This document shows positions 42,455-51,419 of a stretch of 64,000 nt of DNA, piece by piece. The stretch comes from Pollutimonas sp963712655. GTDB taxonomy: Bacteria > Pseudomonadota > Gammaproteobacteria > Burkholderiales > Burkholderiaceae_B. The notes below the pieces were generated by a model. The model did no database searches. It saw only the letters and a program-made list of their open reading frames with translations, and had not been told where the DNA came from. The translations under genes were made by a program, and so were the position numbers. The first letter of the stretch is position 1; each line of letters opens with the position of its first letter. The stretch covers positions 1,364,001 to 1,428,000 of the forward strand of contig CAVQIT010000008.1 of assembly GCA_963712655.1 (NCBI GenBank), in the 5' to 3' direction.

Positions 42455-44440
42455 CTATCCTTCTTCCACGCTGACCAGAATGTCGCCGGCGCGTATGCTG
42501 TCGCCGACCTGGCAATGGATTTGCGTTACCTGGCCGTCAACCGCGGCCAGCACTTTGTTTTCCATTTTCATGGCTTCGACGATGGCCAGCGTCATGCCGG
42601 CGCTTACCCGGTCTCCAACCGCGACCGGCAGTGCGACCACCACGCCAGGCATCAAGGCGGCAGCCAATCCGCTGTTCGCGGCCTGAGCGGGATTTCGGCT
42701 TTCATACGTCTGCAACTGTGTGCGCCATCCGGCAACCACAATATCCAGTTGTCCGCCCACCGCCATGGCGTACCAGGCCATGCCATCCACGCGGCCTTTC
42801 CATATGCCGGGCGATTCGCATGTAGCGCTAGCCAGAAACACCCGGTCGCCGCAGCGGATGCGCAAGGTGTTCTTGTCTTGGTAGCCCAGTATGGCTGCCT
42901 GGCGGACGTCGCTGCCGAGCCAGAAATGCGGCTCGCCCAAGGGGCTATGCGGGCTCAGGTGAACGCGATCGACGACTCCGCCGGCATGGCCGGCGTGCCA
43001 CGGCCAGCCTTCGGCCATCCGGGAGTGGGCTGTGCCAGCCGGCGCAGCCAGGGAGATGAATGCCGCGCAAGCCAGCGCGGCCTCCGGGCCGACCGCGCTG
43101 TTGTAGCGGACCAGATTCTGGTCAAGGTAGCGCGTATGCACATCGCCGCCGCGCACCTTGGGGTCCGACAGGATTTGCGCCAGGAATCCCAGGTTGGTGG
43201 TCAGGCCCAGCACTATGCTGTTGTCGAGCGCCCACAGCGCTGTGTCGATCGCGGCGGCGCGATCCGCGGCATGCACGACCAGTTTGGCGACCATGGGGTC
43301 ATAGAATGCCGATATCTCGCCACCTGCTTGCATGCCGGTTTCGATGCGCACCGATGGCGGCCAGCGCAGCTCAAGCACCTTGCCCGGCGCCGGCCGGAAG
43401 CCGTCGGCGGCGTCTTCCGCGTAAATCCGGCACTCTATGGCATGCCCTTGCGCCTTGATTTCGTCTTGCCGCAGCGGCAACGGTTCGCCCGAGGCCACGC
43501 GCAACTGCCATTCGACGAAATCGAGACCTGTGATTTCCTCGCTGACCGGATGCTCCACCTGCAGGCGTGTGTTGACCTCGAGAAAGAAGAACTCGCCGTC
43601 CTGGCCGACGATGAACTCGAACGTGCCGGCATTGACATAGCCTAGCGCCTTGGCGCCGCGCACTGCGGCTTCCAGCAGCGCCTTCCTGGTGCCGGGCGGC
43701 AGGCCGGCCGCGGGAGCTTCTTCAATTACTTTTTGATGGCGGCGCTGCAGCGAGCACTCGCGCTCGAACAAATGAACCGCATTGCCATGCCGATCGCCGA
43801 ATATCTGTACTTCGATATGCCGCGGATTTTCCACGAAGCGCTCGACCAGGAGGCGGCCATCTTTGAAATTGGCGCGCGCAAGCCGTATGCCTTGCTCCGC
43901 GGCGGCGCGCAGCTCTTCCTTGGCGCGCACAATCTCCATGCCTTTGCCTCCGCCGCCGGCTGTCGGTTTGAGCAGGACAGGGAATCCGATGGATGCCGCG
44001 CGTTCGGCGATAAGGTCGATATCTTCCGTGGCATCCGCCGTGCCCGGTACGATGGGCACGCCGGCCGCGCTCATCAATGCCTTTGCCCGCGCCTTGTCGC
44101 CCAGCGCTTCGATAGTGGCCGGGCGCGGGCCAATGAAAGCCAGGCCGGCCGCTTCCACCGCTGCCGCAAATGCGGCGTTTTCCGAGAGAAAGCCATAGCC
44201 GGGGTGAATGGCGTCGCAAGCCGTGTCGAGAGCCGCGCGGATCAATTTTTCCGGATTCAGATAGCTTTCGGCGGCGAGCGATGCCCCCAGATGCACGGTC
44301 GCGACGGCATCGCGCAGATAAGGCGCTCCCGCATCGGCGTCCGAATATACGCCGACATAGTCGACGCCCAGCCGTTTGCATGTGCGCGCGACACGGGCTG
44401 CAATCTCGCCGCGGTTGGCGATCAGTATGCGTTTCAGCAT
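42455..44440 (-). CDS. atuF: Biotin-dependent acyl-CoA carboxylase, biotin carboxylase/BCCP subunit (AtuF-like)
   Basis: A 661-residue alpha subunit with biotin carboxylase (MLKRILIANRGEIAARVART at the start, ATP-grasp loop PTAGGGGKGM near 162, EVNTRLQVEHPVSEEITG near 288) and a C-terminal biotinyl domain with IVEAMKMEN (modified Lys near 625). Length and layout fit methylcrotonyl- or geranyl-CoA carboxylase. ATG 44440 begins the family N-terminus. AtuA next door favours a geranyl-CoA type enzyme. It is the last gene of the Atu-like operon. Reaction: ATP and bicarbonate carboxylate biotin for the partner at 44482. Confidence 0.9.
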   Translation of the reverse strand: MLKRILIANRGEIAARVARTCKRLGVDYVGVYSDADAGAPYLRDAVATVHLGASLAAESYLNPEKLIRAALDTACDAIHPGYGFLSENAAFAAAVEAAGLAFIGPRPATIEALGDKARAKALMSAAGVPIVPGTADATEDIDLIAERAASIGFPVLLKPTAGGGGKGMEIVRAKEELRAAAEQGIRLARANFKDGRLLVERFVENPRHIEVQIFGDRHGNAVHLFERECSLQRRHQKVIEEAPAAGLPPGTRKALLEAAVRGAKALGYVNAGTFEFIVGQDGEFFFLEVNTRLQVEHPVSEEITGLDFVEWQLRVASGEPLPLRQDEIKAQGHAIECRIYAEDAADGFRPAPGKVLELRWPPSVRIETGMQAGGEISAFYDPMVAKLVVHAADRAAAIDTALWALDNSIVLGLTTNLGFLAQILSDPKVRGGDVHTRYLDQNLVRYNSAVGPEAALACAAFISLAAPAGTAHSRMAEGWPWHAGHAGGVVDRVHLSPHSPLGEPHFWLGSDVRQAAILGYQDKNTLRIRCGDRVFLASATCESPGIWKGRVDGMAWYAMAVGGQLDIVVAGWRTQLQTYESRNPAQAANSGLAAALMPGVVVALPVAVGDRVSAGMTLAIVEAMKMENKVLAAVDGQVTQIHCQVGDSIRAGDILVSVEEG

Positions 44441-44481
44441 GGCGAGTCCCGGCGTCTTGTTATGCAAAGTAGTCGCATGTT

Positions 44482-46086
44482 TTACATCCTGAATATGCCG
44501 AAGCGGGTTTCTTCTTTCGGCGATGCGGCGGCCAGGGCCAGGCCCAGCGCCAGCCATTCGCGGGTTTCGCCGGGGGCGATCACGGCATCGACCCACAGGC
44601 GCGATGCCGCATAGACTGGCCGGCCGTGGGTTTCGTAGTGGTCGCGCGTGGGTTGCTTGAATGCCTCCATTTCCTCGGGAGGAAATGGCAAGCCCTGTTT
44701 GGCCAGTTGTTCCTGCCGGACCAGCGCAAGCACGGTGGCGGCCTGTTCTCCGCCCATTACCGATGTGCGCGCGTTGGGCCACATTGCCATGAGCCGCGGG
44801 CCGAAGGCGCGCCCGCACATGGCGAAGTTTCCCGCGCCATAACTGCCGCCCACGATCAGGCTGAACTTGGGCACGCGGGCGCAGGACACGGCATTCACCA
44901 TTTTCGCGCCATCCTTGGCAATCCCGCCGGCTTCATATTTCTGGCCGACCATGAAGCCCGAGATATTGTGCAGGAACAGCAGGGGAATGCCGTTCTGGCT
45001 GCAGATTTCGATGAAGTTCGCCGCTTTTTGCGCCGATTCCGAAAACAGCACGCCATCATTGATCAGCACGCCCACGGGGTATCCGCCGATCGCGCCGGTG
45101 CCGCAAACCAGAGTCGGGCCGTAACGCTCCCGGTACGGGACAAGGTCGCTGCCATCGAGGAGCCGCGCCAGGATTTCCAGGGCGGGAATGGGTTCCTTGG
45201 GATTCGCATTGATAATGCCCGGAAGCTCGGCCGGATCGTACAGCGGAGGGCGCGGCGGCGCGGGCGGCGGCGCGATGGTCCGGATGCCGGGGCGGGCAAT
45301 GATCTGGCGGACGATGGACAAGGCATGCTTGTCGTCTTCGGCGAAATGATCCGCAACGCCGGAGAGCCTTGTATGCACATCGGCGCCGCCCAGTGTTTCG
45401 CTATCGACCACTTCGCCCGTGGCCGCCTTGACCAATTGGGGGCCGCCCAGGAATATCGTGCCAGTGCCGTCGACAATCACGGTTTCATCGCACATGGCCG
45501 GAATGTAGGCGCCGCCCGCTGTGCACGAACCCATGACGGCGGCGATTTGCGGCAGGCCCAGCGCCGACATTTCGGAGATATTGCGGAAGATGCGGCCAAA
45601 ATGGTGCTCGTCCGGGAAAATATCTTCTTGCATAGGCAGGAAGGCTCCGCCGGAATCGACCAGGTAGATCGACGGCAAACCGTTTTCCCTGGCGATCGCC
45701 TGGGCGCGCAACTGTTTCTTGATTGTCATCGGGTAATAGGTGCCGCCTTTTACCGTGGCATCGTTGGCCATGACCACGCAGGCCCGGCCCGACACGATGC
45801 CGACACCAGTCACGATGGCGGCGCATGCCAATGGTTCCGCATAGACTTCATGGCCGGCCAGTTGGCCGATTTCCAGAAAGGGGGTGCCGGGGTCCAGCAG
45901 CAAGGCAATGCGTTCCCGCGCCATCAGCTTGCCGCGGGAACGGTGCAGATCGCGCGCCTTTTCGCTGCCTCCGGCTATCGCGCCGGCGCGAGCCTGCGCG
46001 ACGCCGTCCTCAAGCGCGCGGTATGCGTGTACGTTGGCATTGTATTGTTCGGTGCCGGCGCGCAGGTTCGAATGGATTGCCGCCAT
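44482..46086 (-). CDS. atuC: Acyl-CoA carboxylase carboxyltransferase subunit (AtuC-like)
   Basis: A 534-residue beta subunit of a gamma-carboxylating enzyme (geranyl- or 3-methylcrotonyl-CoA carboxylase). Features are KGGTYYPMTIKKQLRAQAIA near residue 117, MGSCTAGGAYIPAM near 187, the long ISGFMVGQKYEAGGIAKDGAKMV near 380 and YGAGNFAMCGRAFGPRLM near 420. The carboxyl group goes onto the gamma methyl of an alpha,beta-unsaturated acyl-CoA. A Gly/Phe change in the pocket separates the two specificities; I cannot place it by eye. ATG 46086 lies two bases after the previous stop. Confidence 0.9.
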   Translation of the reverse strand: MAAIHSNLRAGTEQYNANVHAYRALEDGVAQARAGAIAGGSEKARDLHRSRGKLMARERIALLLDPGTPFLEIGQLAGHEVYAEPLACAAIVTGVGIVSGRACVVMANDATVKGGTYYPMTIKKQLRAQAIARENGLPSIYLVDSGGAFLPMQEDIFPDEHHFGRIFRNISEMSALGLPQIAAVMGSCTAGGAYIPAMCDETVIVDGTGTIFLGGPQLVKAATGEVVDSETLGGADVHTRLSGVADHFAEDDKHALSIVRQIIARPGIRTIAPPPAPPRPPLYDPAELPGIINANPKEPIPALEILARLLDGSDLVPYRERYGPTLVCGTGAIGGYPVGVLINDGVLFSESAQKAANFIEICSQNGIPLLFLHNISGFMVGQKYEAGGIAKDGAKMVNAVSCARVPKFSLIVGGSYGAGNFAMCGRAFGPRLMAMWPNARTSVMGGEQAATVLALVRQEQLAKQGLPFPPEEMEAFKQPTRDHYETHGRPVYAASRLWVDAVIAPGETREWLALGLALAAASPKEETRFGIFRM

Positions 46087-46087
46087 G

Positions 46088-46408
46088 TCACGCCTCGGTC
46101 TCAAGCGCCGGCAGGCGCAGCAGCGCATGGCCCATGGCTTTGCCTGTCTGGTCCAGCCTGAGTGTTTTTGTGGCCCCGCCGCCAAGCGCGCGATGCATTA
46201 CCACCACCAGCGCGTGGATGTTTTCCATCGGATAGCAGACAACATCGCCCTGCACCCATTCCCCGTACAGCTGCTTCACCTTTTCGGGCGTGACGCTGCG
46301 CAGCAGGGCGGGATAGTCGTCCGATGTCATCGCTATTAGGCCGGCCGTGCACACATCCCCTTTGTCGCCGGAACGGATATAACAAATGTCTCTCAATAGT
46401 TTTGTCAT
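46088..46408 (-). CDS. AtuA-associated small protein (AtuA C-terminal domain)
   Basis: A 106-residue protein (LRDICYIRSGDKGDVCTAGLIA at the start, PMENIHALVVVMHRALGGG near 60) that matches the C-terminal ferredoxin-fold part which is fused to AtuA in pseudomonads. Here it is a separate gene two bases after atuA's stop. Function unknown in all organisms; it surely works with the 46411 product. Together they add to 564 residues, close to the fused form. Confidence 0.85.
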   Translation of the reverse strand: MTKLLRDICYIRSGDKGDVCTAGLIAMTSDDYPALLRSVTPEKVKQLYGEWVQGDVVCYPMENIHALVVVMHRALGGGATKTLRLDQTGKAMGHALLRLPALETEA

Positions 46409-46410
46409 CG

Positions 46411-47787
46411 TCAGGCCTCCAGGATTTCAACCTGCTGTTTCACGAATTCGCGCGGCACCATCGTTGGCCAGAGCGATACCACCGGCCGGGGCTTCATGGG
46501 CGTGCCGAACGATGTGCCGCCCGGACCCATGATCCACAGATGGGTGCCGGCGCGGCGCACTTTTTCCGCCTCTTCGGCTGTCTTGGTCTTGACGGCGCAG
46601 CGCAGCCCGACCTCGTTCATTTCGCGCAAGATTTCCTGTGCTGGCAGCGGCGCCGCCGGTCCATGCAGGGTATTGAGCCCGACAAAATCGAAATGAATCT
46701 GCTCCGCCTTGAGACCCAGGCGTTCGAAGCGTTCGAGCATGGTTTCCTTGGCCTTGACGGCCCGCTCATAGGCATTCGGCCAGGGGAAGAAGGCCATGCT
46801 TTCGCCTATCCAGCCGTCGGCATAGCCGATGACCAGCTTGAGCTGTTCCGGCGCGGGCAGGCCGCGCACATTGGTGACGCGCACCCGGTCCGGACCGGTT
46901 TCTTCCAGTTTCAGCGAGGTGAAATCGGCGATGCCGTCAGGCATCAGGTAGCGGCGCGGATCGTGGATTTCGTAGACGAGATGTTCTTTGATGGTGAATT
47001 GATCGACCCGGCCGCCGGATCCGGCCACCTTGCTGATTTCGGCGCTGCCGTCGGAATAGAAATCAATGGCCGGGAAACCGGGTTTGCCCATGTGCGGCAT
47101 ATCGTTGAAACGCGAGGACATGCCCCCGGTGCACGCCGCCGCGCATTCCACGATGTGGCCGACGGTGATCGCCGCGGCAATCCGGTCGATGTGCGCGGCG
47201 TCATGTTTCCATCCGAACTCATGCATGATCGGTCCCACGTAGACGGCATTGTCGGAAACCCGGCCGGTGATGACCACATCGGCGTCTCCGGCCAGTCCTT
47301 CAATGATGCCGGTGGAGTCGGTATAGGCATTCGCGGCCACGACGCGATGCCGGATGGCGGCGAAATCCGTGTCGCCGGTGTCCAGGTTCGCCAAAGGCAC
47401 GCCCGCGGCCATCATGGCGTCGATTGCGCCGAGCAGATCGTCTCCTTCCACGAGTGCGACTTTGGTTCCCTTCAGGCCGAGTTCCCGCGCATCGTCGATA
47501 ATGCGCTGGGCGCCGGAGCGCGGATTCACGCCTCCTCCGTTTGAAATAAGCCTGGTGCCGCGCTGCCTGGCCAGCGGCATCATTTGCTTCATGTATTGGA
47601 TGGCGTCGGGTACATAGCCCAGATGCGGATTCTTGAGCTTCTGCCTTTGCAGCAATGCCATGGTCAGTTCGGCAAGAAAGTCGAAGCAAAGGTAATCGAG
47701 CTCGCCTTTCTCCAGCAATTCAAGCGCGGGATCCATGCCGTCGCCCCAAAAGCCGGAACCGGCCCCGAGTCGGATTTTTTGCTTCAT
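46411..47787 (-). CDS. atuA: Acyclic terpene utilisation protein AtuA (DUF1446)
   Basis: A 458-residue AtuA-family protein: IRLGAGSGFWGDGMDPALELLEKGELDYLCFDFLAELTMA at the N-terminus, ISNGGGVNP near residue 80, ITGRVSDNAVYVGPIMHEF near 170. The family is required for citronellol/geraniol growth in Pseudomonas, but its reaction is unknown. Its presence between the carboxylase subunits and a hydratase marks the cluster as Atu-type and not plain leucine (Liu) type. No signal peptide is seen, so cytoplasmic. Confidence 0.9.
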   Translation of the reverse strand: MKQKIRLGAGSGFWGDGMDPALELLEKGELDYLCFDFLAELTMALLQRQKLKNPHLGYVPDAIQYMKQMMPLARQRGTRLISNGGGVNPRSGAQRIIDDARELGLKGTKVALVEGDDLLGAIDAMMAAGVPLANLDTGDTDFAAIRHRVVAANAYTDSTGIIEGLAGDADVVITGRVSDNAVYVGPIMHEFGWKHDAAHIDRIAAAITVGHIVECAAACTGGMSSRFNDMPHMGKPGFPAIDFYSDGSAEISKVAGSGGRVDQFTIKEHLVYEIHDPRRYLMPDGIADFTSLKLEETGPDRVRVTNVRGLPAPEQLKLVIGYADGWIGESMAFFPWPNAYERAVKAKETMLERFERLGLKAEQIHFDFVGLNTLHGPAAPLPAQEILREMNEVGLRCAVKTKTAEEAEKVRRAGTHLWIMGPGGTSFGTPMKPRPVVSLWPTMVPREFVKQQVEILEA

Positions 47788-47788
47788 G

Positions 47789-48574
47789 TCATTTCCCTTT
47801 GGTCGATAAACGCGCGCGATAATCGCCTATCCGTTGTTTGTGCTCGGGGGTGCGAAAGGCGTGGCTCTGCAAATACGCTTCCACTTCCATATTTGCGGAG
47901 AATTCCATGTTCACGCCATGCCGCAGCGACAGCTTGGAAATGCGCACGGCGCGGTCGGAGGCGTCGACGATCTTGCGCGCGGCGCCGCGCGCGGCCTCCA
48001 GCAATTGCTCGGGCGCCAGGACATCGACGAACAGCCCAAGCTGGCGGCCTGTCTGCGCGTCGATGCTGCCGCCGGTCAGCAGGTAGTAATTGGCCATCCC
48101 CGGTCCGATGGCGCGGTTCAGCAGCCACGGTACGCCGACGTCGGCGACCGCAAGGCCGAGCCGCTGGAAGAACAGGTCATAGCGCGCGGTTTCCGAAGCA
48201 AAGGCGAAATCGCACGCCAGGGCGATACCCGCGCCGCCGCCGACAGCCGGGCCATTGACGGCGGCGATCACCGGGATGTCGAAGTAGTACAGGCGTTTGG
48301 CAAGCATGTTGTAGCCGCGGATCAGCTTGAGTTCCTGTTCCATATCGGAAGCCTCCGGACTCATGATTTCATGCAGGTCGCCGCCGCCGTTGAAGGTTTT
48401 CCCCGCGCCGGTGAGAATCAGGCAGCGCACCGCCTGGTCGGCTTCGACTCGGTTCAGTACGTCGTTGAACCGGGCGGAGTAATGGATGCCCATGGCGTTC
48501 ACTTTTTCGGGGCGGTTGAACGTAATCGTGGCAATTCCGTCCTCGACATCGAGCAGAAAGTCTTCCTTGTCCAT
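47789..48574 (-). CDS. Enoyl-CoA hydratase family protein, AtuE-like position, atypical active site
   Basis: A 261-residue crotonase-fold protein in the position of isohexenylglutaconyl-CoA hydratase (AtuE). The oxyanion-hole regions are present (NGGGDLHEI near residue 62, NGPAVGGGAGIALACDF near 110). The two usual catalytic Glu positions are not: GGGAGIA has Gly where GGGLELA has Glu, and FFQRLGLAVADVG replaces PE..LG..PG. So either another residue such as the Asp of VADVG acts, or it is not a hydratase. Confidence 0.85.
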   Translation of the reverse strand: MDKEDFLLDVEDGIATITFNRPEKVNAMGIHYSARFNDVLNRVEADQAVRCLILTGAGKTFNGGGDLHEIMSPEASDMEQELKLIRGYNMLAKRLYYFDIPVIAAVNGPAVGGGAGIALACDFAFASETARYDLFFQRLGLAVADVGVPWLLNRAIGPGMANYYLLTGGSIDAQTGRQLGLFVDVLAPEQLLEAARGAARKIVDASDRAVRISKLSLRHGVNMEFSANMEVEAYLQSHAFRTPEHKQRIGDYRARLSTKGK

Positions 48575-48582
48575 TCGTATTC

Positions 48583-49731
48583 CTAAGAGAAGTTGGCGAT
48601 GTGGCTGCCGAGAATTTCGCGGGCAATGATAATGCGCTGGATTTGGCTGGTGCCTTCGCCGATCTGGTACATTTTTGCGTCGCGGTAATAGCGCTCTACC
48701 GGGAAGTCCCGCAGATAGCCATAGCCGCCGAAAATTTCGATGGCTTTGTCGCAGACGCGCAGGCTTGCTTCGGCGGCGAAATACTTGGCCATCGCCGCTT
48801 CCATCTTGATGGGCATGCCCGCGTCATACATGCGCGCAACATTCAAGGTAAGTGTGCGCGCGGCTTCAATATCGGTGGCCATTTCGGCTATCTGGAAATG
48901 GATGCCCTGGAAGGCGCCTATCGGCTTGCCGAACTGGGTGCGTTCCTTGGCGTACTGCACGGCCGCTTCATAACTGGCCTGGGCCAATCCGACCGACAGC
49001 GCCGATACATTCACTCGCCCCTTGTCCAGGGTGCGGGCAAACTTGCGAAAACCGGTGCCTTCCTCGCCTATCATGTTTTCCAGCGGTACTTTGACACCCT
49101 CGAAATACAAGGTGGATGTGGGCGAGCCGTGCACGCCCATTTTCAGGTCGGGCTTGCCGATTTCGAAACCGGGCATCCCGCGCTCGAGGATAAAGGCCGT
49201 AACGCCATTTTCCGTTTTTGCCGTGATGACAAAGGTATCGGCGACCCAGCCGTTTGTATTGAAGGCTTTCGAGCCGCTGATGTGATAGAAGTCGCCCTTG
49301 CGCACCGCGCGCGTTTTTGGGTCGCGGGCATTGGACCCCCCGGACGGCTCGGTCAAGCCGAAGGCGCCGATTTTCCTGCCCGATGTCAGGTCCGGCAGGT
49401 ACTTGCGTTTCTGCGCTTCGGATCCATGCTCGTTGATGACGGTGGAAGCCAGGCCGATGTGGGCGTTATAAGAGCTTCCCACCGCGCCGGATGCTTTCGA
49501 CAATTCCTCCAGGATCAGGCAGATCGACACCAGGTCCAGGCCACCGCCGCCATGATCCGTGGAGCTGGATGCGCCCATGTAGCCAAGCTGTCCAAGCTGA
49601 GTGAAAATATCGGCGGGAAATTCATCTGACTCGTCGATCGCGCGCGCGCGGGGAACGACTTCTTCGGCACAGAATTTGCGGATGCTGTCGTGAATGGCCA
49701 GTTGTTCGTCGGTAAGAAAGTATTTGTTCAA
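48583..49731 (-). CDS. Acyl-CoA dehydrogenase (AtuD/citronellyl- or isovaleryl-CoA dehydrogenase-like)
   Basis: A 382-residue dehydrogenase with FGLTEPSGGSNARDPKTRAV near residue 123, SGSKAFNTNGWVADTFVITAK near 148, and IFGGYGYLRDFPVERYYRDAKMYQIGEGTSQIQRIIIAREIL at the C-terminus. It makes an alpha,beta-double bond, which the carboxylase needs on its substrate. Position fits AtuD. The product would be a geranyl-CoA-like or shorter beta-methyl enoyl-CoA. Confidence 0.91.
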   Translation of the reverse strand: MNKYFLTDEQLAIHDSIRKFCAEEVVPRARAIDESDEFPADIFTQLGQLGYMGASSSTDHGGGGLDLVSICLILEELSKASGAVGSSYNAHIGLASTVINEHGSEAQKRKYLPDLTSGRKIGAFGLTEPSGGSNARDPKTRAVRKGDFYHISGSKAFNTNGWVADTFVITAKTENGVTAFILERGMPGFEIGKPDLKMGVHGSPTSTLYFEGVKVPLENMIGEEGTGFRKFARTLDKGRVNVSALSVGLAQASYEAAVQYAKERTQFGKPIGAFQGIHFQIAEMATDIEAARTLTLNVARMYDAGMPIKMEAAMAKYFAAEASLRVCDKAIEIFGGYGYLRDFPVERYYRDAKMYQIGEGTSQIQRIIIAREILGSHIANFS

Positions 49732-49757
49732 TTTGCTGCTCCGTTTAGCGGTATTTT

Positions 49758-51329
49758 CTAGAGTGTCGGGCGGCCGGCCGCGGCCTTGCTTGCCGCCACG
49801 TCTTGCCTGGCCATGTCGCGCAGTTCAAAACGTTTGATTTTCCCGGTTGCCGTCAACGGCAGTTCATCCAGGAAAATGACGGCGCGCGGAACTTTATAGC
49901 GGGCTATCAGGCGGGTGCAGTGTTCGATCACTTCGGCTTCGGTCACCTCGCAGCCCGGGCGCAGAACAATGAAGGCATGAATGTTTTCGCCACGGATTTC
50001 GTCCGGGACGCCAATGACGGCGACGCTTTGTACGGCAGGGTGTTCGGAAATCGCATTTTCGACTTCCTTGGGGTAGATATTATTCCCGCTGGAGATGATC
50101 ATGTCCTTGATGCGGTCGCTGATTTTGATTTCGCCCGATTCGTCGACCTGGCCGACATCTCCGGAATGCAGCCAGCCGCCGCGCAATGCCTGCGCCGTCA
50201 GCTCCGGCTGGTTCCAGTAGCCGATCATGAATGTATTGCAGCGGAACACCAGTTCGCCGATAGCGCCGGGCGGCAGGCTTTTGCCTTGGGGGTCGATCAC
50301 GCGCACTTCTATGCCGGGCAGGGCCGGACCGCATGAGCCCGCTTTATGAGCCGTATGCGGAATCTGCACGCTGGCTACGGGAGAAATTTCGGACAGGCCA
50401 TAGCTTTCAACGACCTCGATGCCGAAATCCGATTTCAATTCGTGCTTGAGCCGGTCCGCCACCGGCCCGCCGCCCACATCGATCAACCGCAAGCTGGACA
50501 GATCGACCTTGTCGAGGTTCGAGCGGTCGAACATCCGCGTAAACATGGTCGGTACCCCGGCCAGGCAGCTAACCTGGTATTTCTCGATAAGGCGTGTTGC
50601 CGCGGCGGGGTCGAACTTTGGAAGAATGACGGTTGCCGCGCCCGCCAGCGCCGCCTGCAGATTATCGAAGCTCAGGCCGAACGAGCTGAACATCGGCAGC
50701 AAGGTCATGAAAATATCCGTTGGCTGGTAGTGCAGCACAGACAGCGTTTTGCGCGCGTTCTCGATGAGTCCGACGTGACTCAATAAGATGCCTTTGGGCT
50801 TGCCTGTGGTTCCCGAGCTGTAGATCATGACAGCGGGATCGGCCGGTTCCGCGCTGACCGGCGCGGGCAAGGGGGTGCCGGTCAGCGCCAGGTCGTCATA
50901 GCTGATCCAGCCGGGCGCGGCGCCCTGGCTGACGATCTTCAGCAGCAAGGGTTGGCGAAGAAAGTCGGGTGATATCTGTCCGAGCAATGCCTGCTGCACC
51001 ATTACCGCGGCCGGCGTGCAGTCGGCGCTGGTCTTGAGCAATTCATGGCTTGTGCTGAGCAGGTTCACAGGAACGCAGATTGCGCCGGCCAGGCCGCAGG
51101 CAATATACATTTCGGCCAGTTCGCGCGCATTGCCGGTCAGCAGCATCACGCGGTCGCCCTTGCGCACGCCGGCATTGACCAATTTTCCGGCGACGCGCAG
51201 CGCGCGCGCATACGTTTCGGCATAGGTTTGCCGCGTGCCTTCGGGCAGAATCAAATGCGTGCTATCGGGCAGCGCCCGCGCGTTGTGCGCGAACAGCGTA
51301 TCGATACGATCAAGTGCCGGGATCATCAT
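49758..51329 (-). CDS. AMP-dependent acyl-CoA synthetase (AtuH-like position)
   Basis: A 523-residue ANL ligase. P-loop VMIYSSGTTGKPKGILLSH is near residue 167, GGWLHSGDVGQVDESGEI near 388, and TATGKIKRFELRD near 495 with the catalytic Lys. AGGAG precedes ATG 51329. It activates the terpenoid or branched acid for this cluster. It is the third gene of the operon after two SDRs, like the ligase of the Pseudomonas Atu cluster. Confidence 0.9.
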   Translation of the reverse strand: MMIPALDRIDTLFAHNARALPDSTHLILPEGTRQTYAETYARALRVAGKLVNAGVRKGDRVMLLTGNARELAEMYIACGLAGAICVPVNLLSTSHELLKTSADCTPAAVMVQQALLGQISPDFLRQPLLLKIVSQGAAPGWISYDDLALTGTPLPAPVSAEPADPAVMIYSSGTTGKPKGILLSHVGLIENARKTLSVLHYQPTDIFMTLLPMFSSFGLSFDNLQAALAGAATVILPKFDPAAATRLIEKYQVSCLAGVPTMFTRMFDRSNLDKVDLSSLRLIDVGGGPVADRLKHELKSDFGIEVVESYGLSEISPVASVQIPHTAHKAGSCGPALPGIEVRVIDPQGKSLPPGAIGELVFRCNTFMIGYWNQPELTAQALRGGWLHSGDVGQVDESGEIKISDRIKDMIISSGNNIYPKEVENAISEHPAVQSVAVIGVPDEIRGENIHAFIVLRPGCEVTEAEVIEHCTRLIARYKVPRAVIFLDELPLTATGKIKRFELRDMARQDVAASKAAAGRPTL

Positions 51330-51419
51330 CTGTAAAGACTCCTGCCTTCTGATTCATTTCACTGGCCGCGGCGGCCCTTGCGCCTGCCGCCATTTTCTTG
51401 CGAGCGCGCAGATACCGGG

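Noticed and set aside
42455..46086. Plain leucine/isovalerate (Liu) cluster
   Set aside because: The presence of AtuA and its C-terminal partner, a DECR-like SDR and the lack of an HMG-CoA lyase in the window favour the Atu type, although the carboxylase alone cannot decide.
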